Shown piece by piece: positions 1 to 7,705 of a DNA stretch of 26,865 nt. Source of the DNA: JABAYQ01 sp042091225 (GTDB lineage Bacteria > Bacteroidota > Bacteroidia > Flavobacteriales > UBA7312); the NCBI GenBank assembly GCA_042091225.1, contig JBELHW010000018.1, forward strand, positions 1 through 26,865. The letters run 5' to 3'. A program made the position numbers and the translations under genes. Within the stretch, counting starts at the first letter, position 1, and each line of letters opens with the position of its first letter. A model generated the notes under the pieces. It made no database searches and was not told the origin of the DNA. It worked only from the letters and a program-made list of their open reading frames with translations.

Positions 1-613
1 TATTGCAAGCTACCAGAACCATTTGCTCTTGATTATATTTAGTAATACCGTAAATAGAGCATGGATTAATCTTTGATTGCTCATCGGTAGCAACTAAATC
101 GACCACTTTGTTACATAAAGGACATCTTGGCTCAAACTGACCGTTTTTCATGTCTTGTTCTTTTCTACTTTCAGGAAAAACAAAACCATCTTCGGCACAT
201 TTATATCTTCCCTCTCCATATATTGCTCTTGATGAAGCAATTACTACTTTTTTAATATTATGTGGCTCATTTGCCATATAGTCTAGCAGATGAGAGGTTC
301 CTGAAATATTTACCTCCACATACTTATTTATTTCATACATCGACTGACCAGTACCAGTTTCTGCAGCTAAATGAACAATAATGTTTTGGTTAATAATTGC
401 TTTTTTCCAATCTGAATAATTTCGAACATCGCCATGAATAAATTCGACCTTATCTTTAATAGAATTATACAGAGGTGAATTATTGAAATTATCACTATGG
501 ATTTGAGAAGATAAATTATCTAATACAGTTACTTTATGGCCTTTGTTGACAAGAGTAAGCGCAAGTTTTGACCCAATAAATCCAGCTCCTCCAGTAATTA
601 AAACGTTTTCCAT
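1..613 (-). CDS. NAD-dependent sugar epimerase/dehydratase (extended SDR), partial at left edge
   Basis: Only the first 204 residues are in the window; the C-terminus lies beyond position 1. The N-terminus has the Rossmann motif GGAGFIGS (residues 8-15), then a VRNYSDW segment, HLAAETGTGQS, and the catalytic YGITK (Tyr188). This is the layout of extended short-chain dehydrogenases that epimerise or dehydrate nucleotide sugars. Between the strand ending YGEG and the catalytic Tyr there is an insertion with Cys139 and a C-P-L-C pair (Cys164, Cys167). I recall similar Cys-bearing inserts in dTDP-L-rhamnose 4-epimerase-like proteins, but substrate cannot be assigned from sequence alone. The ATG at 613 overlaps the end of the upstream polymerase gene by 16 nt, so it is the last visible gene of the glycan operon. 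It probably supplies a nucleotide-sugar precursor. Family call is firm; substrate is unknown. Confidence 0.88.
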   Translation of the reverse strand, partial: MENVLITGGAGFIGSKLALTLVNKGHKVTVLDNLSSQIHSDNFNNSPLYNSIKDKVEFIHGDVRNYSDWKKAIINQNIIVHLAAETGTGQSMYEINKYVEVNISGTSHLLDYMANEPHNIKKVVIASSRAIYGEGRYKCAEDGFVFPESRKEQDMKNGQFEPRCPLCNKVVDLVATDEQSKINPCSIYGITKYNQEQMVLVACN

Positions 614-1815
614 TTAAACTTGTTTAAAAAATTAACAAACCCTGATATTACAAATATAAAAAAGAAAGGTTTTAAAAGAAGTGGTTCTGTCATCAAACTA
701 AAGACAATAAGAATAAAAAATAATCTCTTCTTCTTTTCGATTATTGTTTGTCTGTAAATCATCCAGAGTAAAAAAATTGTTGCTGGAAAACCAGCCGTTG
801 CTAAAAAAAACATAATAGAATTAGTAGCGCCTTTTTCAATAGAATCGAAGCTAATCGATTCTATCCAAAAATTATAGTCTACCCTACTTCTCACCTCGAT
901 ATATTGTTGGTCGTCTAGACCAATGCCAGTTAGAGGATAATCCGCAGCTATTAAGATTGGTTGGACTAGGTCAAAAAACCTTACTTGAAAAGAAGTTGAT
1001 CCCTCACCTAATACTTTGTCTGTAATATTAATAGAAGTAATAGAATAAAGCCCTAAAATAAAAAATGCAAAAAGAGGAATTAAAAAAACATTCTTCTTAA
1101 CAATTGTTATCGAATAATACAGAAATTGTAACATCATTACAATTAAACCAGTTGTCGAAAAAGTAGATAGTATAGCAAGAGTGGTAAAAGAAACAATCCA
1201 AAATTTGAATTTTTTTACAAAAAGAGCTATAAATAATAATAGGTTTAAGAATATTTGAAGCACTCCAGGCTCCCAAAATATCCCTTGATTTCTGACCATA
1301 TTAAATCCAAATAAATCAAAAGAGTATTTTTCAGGAATGTAGAAAAATAGGTTAAGAAATGTTGAGCATTCGTAATGAGAATTATTGATTAAAGACAAGC
1401 TGTTAGAAATGACAGGAAAAAGTGTAAAGTTTATAATTGAATGTAACAAAACCACAATTAACGATAAGTACATATAGTCAATAAATTTCTTTTTGTGGGT
1501 TGACTTAAAACAATAAACTACAAAAATTGCAGATATCATTATTGTTAAATTAGCTAAAACTTTTTGACCCGATTGTTCTGTTATTGCAAAAATATAATTT
1601 ACAAAGAGAAATAAGGAAAAAACGACAATTGTAAAAATAAGAGATCGTAATTCTTTATACGTAACTAGCCTATTAAAAAAAATAAACGCGAATAAAATTA
1701 GTACTACTACGAACAATTCTTTTCTATACATTAAAAAGGGTATTCCACCACCACTCAATAGTAATAAAAACACTGAAAATTGTTCTAAATATTTTTGCAA
1801 AAACGCTTTACTCAT
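598..1815 (-). CDS. O-antigen polymerase/ligase-like multi-pass membrane protein (Wzy-like)
   Basis: A 405-residue, very hydrophobic protein with about ten predicted membrane segments. Between them lies a longer polar loop around residues 145-180 and a second around residues 270-325 containing the ITGIGLDDQ-like segment typical of O-antigen ligase/polymerase loops (here LTGIGLDDQQ). Wzy and WaaL proteins are too divergent to separate by eye. The context argues for Wzy, which would polymerise the undecaprenyl-linked repeat unit at the periplasmic face: a Wzx-type flippase, a sulfotransferase, an acyltransferase and a sugar epimerase lie in the same operon. The ATG at 1815 follows the acyltransferase stop by 3 nt, and the end overlaps the epimerase start. 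A WaaL-type ligase is the main alternative. Confidence 0.72.
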   Translation of the reverse strand: MSKAFLQKYLEQFSVFLLLLSGGGIPFLMYRKELFVVVLILFAFIFFNRLVTYKELRSLIFTIVVFSLFLFVNYIFAITEQSGQKVLANLTIMISAIFVVYCFKSTHKKKFIDYMYLSLIVVLLHSIINFTLFPVISNSLSLINNSHYECSTFLNLFFYIPEKYSFDLFGFNMVRNQGIFWEPGVLQIFLNLLLFIALFVKKFKFWIVSFTTLAILSTFSTTGLIVMMLQFLYYSITIVKKNVFLIPLFAFFILGLYSITSINITDKVLGEGSTSFQVRFFDLVQPILIAADYPLTGIGLDDQQYIEVRSRVDYNFWIESISFDSIEKGATNSIMFFLATAGFPATIFLLWMIYRQTIIEKKKRLFFILIVFSLMTEPLLLKPFFFIFVISGFVNFLNKFKWKTF

Positions 1816-1818
1816 TTT

Positions 1819-2394
1819 TTAGACTTTTAACCAATCTTTCGTTTTAAAGTCATAGGTTTTAATTACCTTGGCAGGAGATCCAACTGCTATAGAATAGTCT
1901 GGAATATTGGAAGTGACTACAGAATTTGCCCCTATAACACAATGCTTCCCTATAGAACAGCCTATAACACTAACATTTTCTCCTAACCAACTTTGATCAC
2001 CAATTGTCACTGCTCCTTTAAAGCATAAGGGTTGATCTTTTATTGGAACCGTAATATCATCATATTGGTGAATATTATCAGAAATAAAAACGTTGTCTGC
2101 TATAAGAACATCCTTTCCGACAATAACTTCTTTCATAGAAACAAAATGAGCGTTTCGACCAATGTAGGAGTTATCTCCTACTTTTAAAGATACTGAATCA
2201 GATTGAGCAACAGAAATGAACCAGGCATTAGGCTTTATATAAACACGCTTGCCGATTTCTATATTTTTTGCGTTATCTACGCTAAAAGGATAGCATAAAA
2301 CAGATTTTTCTCCTAATTTATGTAGGAGGAAACCATAAAAAAAAGAGTTTATTTTATGATTTATTTTAGCTATAATTTTAATTGCCTTTTCCAT
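1819..2394 (-). CDS. Hexapeptide-repeat acyltransferase (left-handed beta-helix, WbbJ/LbetaH type)
   Basis: I start this 191-residue protein at the ATG at 2394. The frame can be extended three codons to a TTG at 2403, but the ATG gives the usual N-terminus. Imperfect hexapeptide repeats run from about residue 45 to 160, for example IEIGKRVYI, VGDNSYIGRNAHF, VGKDVLIADNVFI, IGDQSWLGENVSVIGCSIGKHCVIGANSVV, ending in the classic VGSPAKVIK. The loop containing SDNIHQYDD carries the histidine normally used for catalysis in this family. These enzymes O- or N-acetylate sugars using acetyl-CoA. The gene overlaps the sulfotransferase end by 17 nt and precedes the polymerase gene, so it probably acetylates the same surface glycan. 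Exact acceptor is unknown. Confidence 0.88.
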   Translation of the reverse strand: MEKAIKIIAKINHKINSFFYGFLLHKLGEKSVLCYPFSVDNAKNIEIGKRVYIKPNAWFISVAQSDSVSLKVGDNSYIGRNAHFVSMKEVIVGKDVLIADNVFISDNIHQYDDITVPIKDQPLCFKGAVTIGDQSWLGENVSVIGCSIGKHCVIGANSVVTSNIPDYSIAVGSPAKVIKTYDFKTKDWLKV

Positions 2395-3304
2395 TTGTAT
2401 CAATCCAATTAGATTTTCTAGAAATTAATTTTTCAAGCTTAACAATGTCATCGTAATAAAAGTGATGTAAATCGTTTTTTATTTTAGAGTCTAAAGTTAG
2501 TTTGTTTTTACTCAGATTTGCTCGAAAAATTAATTCAATAAATAGTTTTAACCGCTCTTTGCCTATTATTTTTTCAATGATTACTTTTAAATTTTTTGAT
2601 TTTTTTAAGAAGGATAAAAACGATTTTAACTTTTTACTCTTAGGTTGTCCCGTATTTTTTTTATTTATTAAATAAGCTGATGTTTTGAAGCTACTGTCTA
2701 CTTCTAAAAAACGATAAATTTCGGAAACAGTCCCATCAACATCTTTTATAAATTCTTCGAAAAAAACTACCTTAACATTGTCAAAATTATCCATAAAGGC
2801 CTGAACTTGTGCAGCATATAAACCCATATTTTTATAATGCCAAAAAGAATTGAACCCCTTTTTAATTCTTGTTTCTTCGTGTTTTAATGCTAATTCAAAA
2901 TTATATTCTTCATAAGTAGAGGTATTATGAGAATAGTTTGAAAATGCTCTATTAATTGGATTTCGAAGCATTATTAAAATCTTTACATCTTTACCTAATA
3001 TTTTTTTCACTTTAGGTATAACCTCTTTATGGTGATACATATATTGAATACTAGCATCACCTAAAACCTTTTGAGTTTTATCTTTATATAAACTCAAGTA
3101 ATCGTTCTTCTCTAAAATTGAAGTTCTAAGCAAATATTCTTTAATAGGATCACTATCGTTAACTTTTAATATATGATCCGCAATAAAATATCTAGGTTCT
3201 TTAATACTAGGAATATAAATATCCGGATGTTGTTCTAAGTAATGAAACAAAGAAGTTGTTCCTGATTTTGGAGCTCCTACAATAAAAAAGTTTGGTTTTA
3301 TCAT
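2378..3304 (-). CDS. PAPS-dependent sulfotransferase (Sulfotransfer_1 type)
   Basis: I start this 308-residue protein at the ATG at 3304, which overlaps the flippase stop as ATGA; a longer frame to 3379 would sit inside the flippase gene and adds no family-like sequence. The 5'-phosphosulfate-binding loop VGAPKSGTTS (Lys13) comes right after the start. It is followed by LEQHPDIYIP and KEPRYF, and the 3'-phosphate-binding motif LRNPINRAFSNY (Arg114, Ser122). This matches bacterial relatives of heparan sulfotransferases, which move sulfate from PAPS to a sugar hydroxyl or amine and release PAP. cysQ (PAP removal) is two genes upstream and cysCDN (PAPS synthesis) is divergent next to the operon, which strongly supports a role in sulfating the exported glycan. 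The acceptor sugar is not known. Confidence 0.92.
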   Translation of the reverse strand: MIKPNFFIVGAPKSGTTSLFHYLEQHPDIYIPSIKEPRYFIADHILKVNDSDPIKEYLLRTSILEKNDYLSLYKDKTQKVLGDASIQYMYHHKEVIPKVKKILGKDVKILIMLRNPINRAFSNYSHNTSTYEEYNFELALKHEETRIKKGFNSFWHYKNMGLYAAQVQAFMDNFDNVKVVFFEEFIKDVDGTVSEIYRFLEVDSSFKTSAYLINKKNTGQPKSKKLKSFLSFLKKSKNLKVIIEKIIGKERLKLFIELIFRANLSKNKLTLDSKIKNDLHHFYYDDIVKLEKLISRKSNWIDTNGKGN

Positions 3305-4629
3305 CTTGTCAAGAAAGGTAAATAAATAGTATAAAATCCGAATTTTTTCTTGATGTAAATAACCATCAATAAATTCCAAAAAACATTACTTACTAAGCTA
3401 GCAACAGCTGCTCCAATTAACTTAAATTCTGGAATTAATATGTAATTTAAAATTATATTCAAGATTGCAGCTGCTATTAATACGTTTTGAAAATACTTTT
3501 GGTTTCCAGACATCTGAAGTAACGTTCCTACAGAACCGCATATAGCGCTAAACATCTTACCAATCGAAAGTATAATTAAACTAAATGCTGCTATTTTAAA
3601 TTCATCACCAAAGACACTTAATATTTGTGTTGGAAATAATGCAAAAACTAATACCATAGGAAAGGTTAACCAAAAAATTGTTTTAGTAGATTTTTGAACT
3701 AAACTTTTGAGCGCAATTAAATCGCCACTTGAATAAAGCTCAGAAAACTTAGGAGCAGCAATACTGTTTATGGCCATTAAGGCAATGTAGGCCAACATAG
3801 AAACTTTGAGTGCGGCGTTATAAATACCAACAGACTCTTGATCAAAAAAAGAGCCAAGCATTAAAATGTCAATCTTACCCATTATTATCATCATTGATTG
3901 ACCTAATAATAGAGGGATAGAAATTTTTATCAATTCTCTAGAGCTAATTATTTTTTCGATAGAGTCGGTTTCAAAATTCTTACTATACTTAAACCATAAA
4001 TAGAACGACAATATAGTCATCAAAACAACACTAGAAACATATGCGAAGATTGGCAAGTTTTCATTGTTAAAAATAACTTCAGCTGCTAAAAGCAACATTA
4101 AAGCTCCTAAAACCAATGCAACATTATTTAAAAAAGAAAAAGCGACTATTTTTTTAAGTCCTCTCAAAGCTTGGGCATTTAAATAATAAAACACCAAAGG
4201 TATAGCCACAAAAGAAACAAGTTTTATATGAAATGCTGAAGCATTTAGTAGTTGGGCAAGCCAATCGGAAAATAAAAATGTAAGCAAAGCAAAAGCTGAA
4301 CTCGACAATAACAATATGTAAGATGTTTTAACAAATAATTTAGAAATTTTGGAAGTCTCTTTGTTTACAACAAAAGATGAAAAAAAACGAATAATTGTAG
4401 TATCAATTCCAAGCCTAGAAAAAATAGTCATAAACTCTAAAATGAGTAATGCAGTCGCATATTGACCAAAAAATTTAGCACCGTAGTTATTTGTAATAAG
4501 AATAGCCAGGACATAACCTAAGGTCATTCCAAAAATTTTCATTAAAAATGTTGCGCTTCCTCCCTTGAATAACTCAAAAAGATGGGCATCATTTCCAAAA
4601 ATTTGTTTTATTTTTTGACTAAAAACCAA
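3301..4629 (-). CDS. Wzx-type polysaccharide flippase (MATE/MOP superfamily)
   Basis: A 442-residue membrane protein with 12-14 hydrophobic segments over its full length and the usual N-terminal layout of RfbX/Wzx flippases (GSATFLMKIFGMTLGYVL, then the NNYGAKFFGQYA turn). The central segment IMGKIDILMLG and the NAALKVSMLAYIALMAINS stretch are typical of the family. These proteins translocate undecaprenyl-linked oligosaccharide across the inner membrane. The start used is TTG at 4629, inside the end of cysQ (22-nt overlap). The first in-frame ATG would be about 30 residues later and would clip the first helix, so a non-ATG start is preferred but not proven. Its TGA overlaps the sulfotransferase ATG, suggesting translational coupling. 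Confidence 0.87.
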   Translation of the reverse strand: MVFSQKIKQIFGNDAHLFELFKGGSATFLMKIFGMTLGYVLAILITNNYGAKFFGQYATALLILEFMTIFSRLGIDTTIIRFFSSFVVNKETSKISKLFVKTSYILLLSSSAFALLTFLFSDWLAQLLNASAFHIKLVSFVAIPLVFYYLNAQALRGLKKIVAFSFLNNVALVLGALMLLLAAEVIFNNENLPIFAYVSSVVLMTILSFYLWFKYSKNFETDSIEKIISSRELIKISIPLLLGQSMMIIMGKIDILMLGSFFDQESVGIYNAALKVSMLAYIALMAINSIAAPKFSELYSSGDLIALKSLVQKSTKTIFWLTFPMVLVFALFPTQILSVFGDEFKIAAFSLIILSIGKMFSAICGSVGTLLQMSGNQKYFQNVLIAAAILNIILNYILIPEFKLIGAAVASLVSNVFWNLLMVIYIKKKFGFYTIYLPFLTR

Positions 4630-5375
4630 GGGTTTAATAAATTTTCTTTGTTATAAACCAATTCATTTTCAGATTGGTATTGAAGCACTCTAAATCCTGC
4701 AGCCTTAACTAAAGCGTGACCTGCTCCGGTATCCCATTCCATTGTAGGAGCATATCTGGGATAAACATCTGCCTTGCCTTCTGCAACCATACATAATTTT
4801 AAAGAACTACCTACAGCTAATAATTCAATCTCTTCATGTGATTTTCTCATTTCCTCGAAAAATAATTCTGTTTCTTTACTCATGTGAGACCTGCTACCTA
4901 CAATTACAAACTGTTTCCTGTCATTTTTTAAGGGTAGAGAATATTCTAATGGAGAGCAAGAATAATTTTCAACTTTATACGCATTTTGTTCATTGGAATA
5001 ATACATTACATCCTGAACAGGAACATATATTACACCAATAACTGGCTCATTATTATGGATAAGAGCTATATTAACAGTAAATTCTCCGTTTCGTTTTACA
5101 AACTCTTTAGTGCCGTCTAGAGGATCAACCAACCAAAATGAATTCCATTTTTTTCTTTTACTATAAACTAAATGCTTTCCTTCTTCACTCAAAATAGGAA
5201 TATTAGTTTTTTTTAAAAAGGTTAAAATCTTTTTATGAGCGGCTTTATCGGCAAGAGTCAGTGGAGAATCATCGGGTTTGGTTTCGACTGAAAAATCAGT
5301 TTCATAAATCTTCATTATTTCTTTTCCTGCTTCAAAAGCAGCAAGCTTTGCCAACTGTATAAACTCCTCCATCAT
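4608..5375 (-). CDS. cysQ: 3'(2'),5'-bisphosphate nucleotidase CysQ
   Basis: A 255-residue member of the inositol monophosphatase-like superfamily. Metal-binding motifs are visible in order: KPDDSPLTLAD (residues 33-43), SEEG (63-66), VDPLDGTKEF (Asp84 and Asp87), and C-terminal MEWDTGAGHAL. The FVKRNGEFTVNIALI stretch after DPLDGT is characteristic of CysQ rather than of inositol phosphatases. CysQ hydrolyses 3'-phosphoadenosine 5'-phosphate (PAP) to AMP, clearing the product that inhibits sulfotransferases. Tandem ATG codons at 5375 and 5372 are both usable. The gene starts 8 nt after deoC and overlaps the flippase gene by 22 nt. Its place in an operon with a sulfotransferase fits PAP recycling during glycan sulfation. 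Confidence 0.95.
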   Translation of the reverse strand: MMEEFIQLAKLAAFEAGKEIMKIYETDFSVETKPDDSPLTLADKAAHKKILTFLKKTNIPILSEEGKHLVYSKRKKWNSFWLVDPLDGTKEFVKRNGEFTVNIALIHNNEPVIGVIYVPVQDVMYYSNEQNAYKVENYSCSPLEYSLPLKNDRKQFVIVGSRSHMSKETELFFEEMRKSHEEIELLAVGSSLKLCMVAEGKADVYPRYAPTMEWDTGAGHALVKAAGFRVLQYQSENELVYNKENLLNPWFLVKK

Positions 5376-5383
5376 TGATCTAT

Positions 5384-6094
5384 TTAAACTTCATTTATAA
5401 TCTTAAGCGCTGAAGAAGTCCCTATTCTATTAACTCCAAGATTTAACATTTCTATTGCATCTTTAGCGCTTCTTACTCCTCCTGATGCTTTAACTGGCAA
5501 GGGAAAACTGTTTTCAACCATAATTTTGATTACATGTTTTGTTGCCCCATTTGACAAATTATTTTCGGTTGCATAAAAACCAGTAGATGATTTTAAAAAT
5601 ACTTTGTTAAAGTCATCTTTACTAAAATTAGATACTACTATGTTTTTTATTACATTACAAATACTTATAATTTCCTTATCAGACAAAGCAGCACTTTCAA
5701 TAATCCATTTAATTGTTTTATTTTCAAACAAACAATATTTAGTACAACTCAACACCTCTTGCTCAATAAAGTCTATTTTCCCTTTCTTAAATAAATTATA
5801 ATTAGCAACAAAGTCTAGCTCATTTGCTCCATCAGCAATTGCCTTTTTTGCTTCTTTAAGTTTATCATCTAAAGAGGCATTTCCGAAAGGAAAATCAATT
5901 ACAGTTCCAACTAAAGTAGTTGCCGAACAACTATCAATGATATTTCTTGCAAATGAAACAATTTCAGGTCTTATCATTACTAACTTAAAATCATGTTCTA
6001 TAGCCTCCAAAACAAAGTTCTCAATAAATTCAAAATCTGTTTTTTCAGTTTTGTTCAAATAAGTGGAATCTAGATACGACTGAATTTCTTGCAT
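5384..6094 (-). CDS. deoC: Deoxyribose-phosphate aldolase DeoC
   Basis: A 236-residue class I aldolase. Asp94 in ANELDFV, the Schiff-base lysine Lys168 in KSSTGF, and Lys202 in KASGGVR are the catalytic triad of DeoC. The protein cleaves 2-deoxyribose 5-phosphate to glyceraldehyde 3-phosphate and acetaldehyde in deoxynucleoside catabolism. The LVMIRPE and VGTVIDFPFG segments look like other flavobacterial DeoC proteins, so this is an ordinary ortholog of the clade. It is the first gene of the minus-strand glycan operon, 8 nt before cysQ, and shares an 89-nt divergent promoter region with cysC. A functional link to sulfation is not obvious; it may simply be the promoter-proximal resident. A TATATTTG box lies 20 nt upstream of the ATG. 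Confidence 0.95.
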   Translation of the reverse strand: MQEIQSYLDSTYLNKTEKTDFEFIENFVLEAIEHDFKLVMIRPEIVSFARNIIDSCSATTLVGTVIDFPFGNASLDDKLKEAKKAIADGANELDFVANYNLFKKGKIDFIEQEVLSCTKYCLFENKTIKWIIESAALSDKEIISICNVIKNIVVSNFSKDDFNKVFLKSSTGFYATENNLSNGATKHVIKIMVENSFPLPVKASGGVRSAKDAIEMLNLGVNRIGTSSALKIINEV

Positions 6095-6113
6095 TAAAGG
6101 AGAGTGTCAATCA

Positions 6114-6121
6114 CAAATATA
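6114..6121 (-). promoter_or_regulatory. Candidate -7 box (TATATTTG) for deoC-cysQ-glycan operon
   Basis: On the minus strand the sequence reads TATATTTG, a full match to the Bacteroidota sigma-A -7 consensus TAnnTTTG. It ends about 19 nt before the deoC ATG. No clear -33 TTG was found at the expected spacing. Confidence 0.55.
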
Positions 6122-6169
6122 AAAATTTACATTATAATTAATTTAGTTTCGTTAAAAAAACAATTTAAC

Positions 6170-6177
6170 TACCTTTG
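6170..6177 (+). promoter_or_regulatory. Candidate -7 box (TACCTTTG) for cysC-cysD-cysN
   Basis: TACCTTTG matches the TAnnTTTG consensus and ends only 6 nt before the cysC ATG. Transcription from this box would start at or next to the ATG, giving a leaderless or nearly leaderless mRNA. A weak TTTCG about 19 nt upstream may serve as the -33 region. It lies back to back with the deoC promoter. Confidence 0.5.
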
Positions 6178-6183
6178 TAAGCT

Positions 6184-6789
6184 ATGCAAAAATCTAATGT
6201 TAATATTTTTCCAACTCATAGCAGTCTCTTAAATAAGCATGAAAAAGAAACATTATTAAATCAAAGAGCTTTTACTATTTGGATGACTGGACTTTCAGGA
6301 TCAGGTAAGTCTACTATTGCTATTCAACTCGAAAAATCACTTGCAGAATTAGGTTTTACAACAAAAGTATTAGATGGTGACAATGTCCGAACGGGTATTT
6401 GTAACAATCTAGACTTTTCTTCAAAAGACAGAATAGAAAATATTAGGCGTATTTCGGAGGTGTCAAAATTATTTATTGAAGGGGGAATTATTACAATTAA
6501 TAGTTTTATCAGTCCAACTATCGAAATAAGAGAAATGGCTAAAGACATTATTGGTGCCGACTCTTTTTTTGAAATCTTTGTAGACGCTGACTTAGAGACT
6601 TGCGAAAAAAGAGATGTTAAAGGACTCTATGCTAAAGCAAGAAAAGGAGAAATTAAAGATTTTACTGGAATTAGCGCACCCTTTGAGAAGCCAGTTAATC
6701 CTGATTTAATTTTAGACACTAAAAGCAATAGCGTCATTCAATGCGTTGATTTAATAATTGATAAAATAAAAAATCAAATTACCTATTAA
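6184..6789 (+). CDS. cysC: Adenylylsulfate kinase (APS kinase) CysC
   Basis: A 201-residue stand-alone APS kinase that phosphorylates adenylylsulfate to PAPS, the sulfate donor. The P-loop GLSGSGKS lies at residues 36-43. It is followed by the APS-binding LDGDNVRTGICNNLDFS, the SFISP segment, KRDVKGLYAKARKGEIKDFTGI (here shortened to its recognisable core KGLYAKARKGE) and SAPFEKP. SFISP is followed by TIEIRE rather than the enterobacterial HRAER, a variant I associate with Bacteroidota. The ATG gives the expected N-terminal extension ahead of the P-loop. The gene is first in a plus-strand operon: the cysD ATG follows its TAA with no gap. The divergent sulfotransferase/cysQ operon indicates that PAPS is wanted for sulfation, although sulfate reduction elsewhere cannot be excluded. 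Confidence 0.96.
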   Translation: MQKSNVNIFPTHSSLLNKHEKETLLNQRAFTIWMTGLSGSGKSTIAIQLEKSLAELGFTTKVLDGDNVRTGICNNLDFSSKDRIENIRRISEVSKLFIEGGIITINSFISPTIEIREMAKDIIGADSFFEIFVDADLETCEKRDVKGLYAKARKGEIKDFTGISAPFEKPVNPDLILDTKSNSVIQCVDLIIDKIKNQITY

Positions 6790-7695
6790 ATGAAATCATA
6801 TAATCTTAACCACTTAAAAGAATTAGAATCAGAGGCAATTTTTGTTATAAGAGAAATTGCCGCTCAATTTGAAAAACCAGTTCTGTTGTTTTCGGGCGGT
6901 AAAGATTCTATAATTCTTTTTCATTTAGCTAAAAAGGCTTTTTATCCTGGAAAAATCCCTTTCCCATTAATGCATATTGATACAGGACATAACTTTAAAG
7001 AAACGCTATTATTTAGAGATAAGCTAATAGAAGATGCTGGCGAACAACTAATTGTTAAATATGTTCAAGACTCTATTAACAAAGGAACAGCATTTGAAGA
7101 AAAAAGTGCTAATCCGTCTAGAAATGGTCTTCAAACCATTACACTTTTAGAAGGGTTAGAAGAAGAAAAATTTGATGCAGCTATGGGAGGTGCAAGAAGA
7201 GATGAAGAAAAAGCTCGAGCCAAAGAAAGATTTTTCTCTCACAGAGATGAATTTGGACAATGGGATCCAAAAAATCAACGTCCTGAGCTTTGGAATATAT
7301 TTAACGGCAAGAAAAACATTGGCGAGCATTTTAGGATTTTTCCTATAAGCAACTGGACGGAAATGGATGTTTGGCAATATATTTTAATGGAAAATATTGA
7401 ACTTCCATCACTTTACTTCGCTCATGAAAGAGAGGTAGTAAACAGAGATGGTGTTTTATTGGCTAAAAATGATTTTATTACCTTAAAGGATTCGGAATCA
7501 TTTGAGAGTAAATTAATTAGATGCAGAACTATCGGAGATATGACATGCACAGGAGTTGTGGAGTCTTCAGCATCTTCAATAGAAGATATCATTAAAGAAG
7601 TTTCAGCTACTAGAATTACAGAAAGAGGCGGAAGGACAGATGATAAACGTTCGGAAGCTGCAATGGAAGACAGAAAAAAACAAGGTTATTTTTAA
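6790..7695 (+). CDS. cysD: Sulfate adenylyltransferase small subunit CysD
   Basis: A 301-residue PP-loop ATP pyrophosphatase. The SGGKDS loop is at residues 35-40, and HIDTGHNF, GARRDEEKARAKER, the basic FRIFPISNWTEMDVW stretch, and the C-terminal RGGRTDDKRSEAAME with KQGYF are all hallmarks of CysD. With CysN it forms ATP sulfurylase, which adenylates sulfate to APS, the reaction being driven by GTP hydrolysis in CysN. Length is normal for the family. The ATG immediately follows the cysC stop, and cysN begins 10 nt after its own stop. The cysC-cysD-cysN order makes the full sulfate-to-PAPS path from one transcript. Confidence 0.97.
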   Translation: MKSYNLNHLKELESEAIFVIREIAAQFEKPVLLFSGGKDSIILFHLAKKAFYPGKIPFPLMHIDTGHNFKETLLFRDKLIEDAGEQLIVKYVQDSINKGTAFEEKSANPSRNGLQTITLLEGLEEEKFDAAMGGARRDEEKARAKERFFSHRDEFGQWDPKNQRPELWNIFNGKKNIGEHFRIFPISNWTEMDVWQYILMENIELPSLYFAHEREVVNRDGVLLAKNDFITLKDSESFESKLIRCRTIGDMTCTGVVESSASSIEDIIKEVSATRITERGGRTDDKRSEAAMEDRKKQGYF

Positions 7696-7705
7696 CATAT
7701 AAAAA

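Noticed and set aside
2395..2403. TTG start for the acyltransferase at 2403
   Set aside because: An ATG three codons later (2394) gives a normal N-terminus.
3305..3379. Longer N-terminus for the sulfotransferase (start at 3379)
   Set aside because: The extra 25 residues lie inside the flippase gene and precede the MIKPNFFIVGAPKSG start that fits the family; the ATGA overlap at 3304 is the better start.
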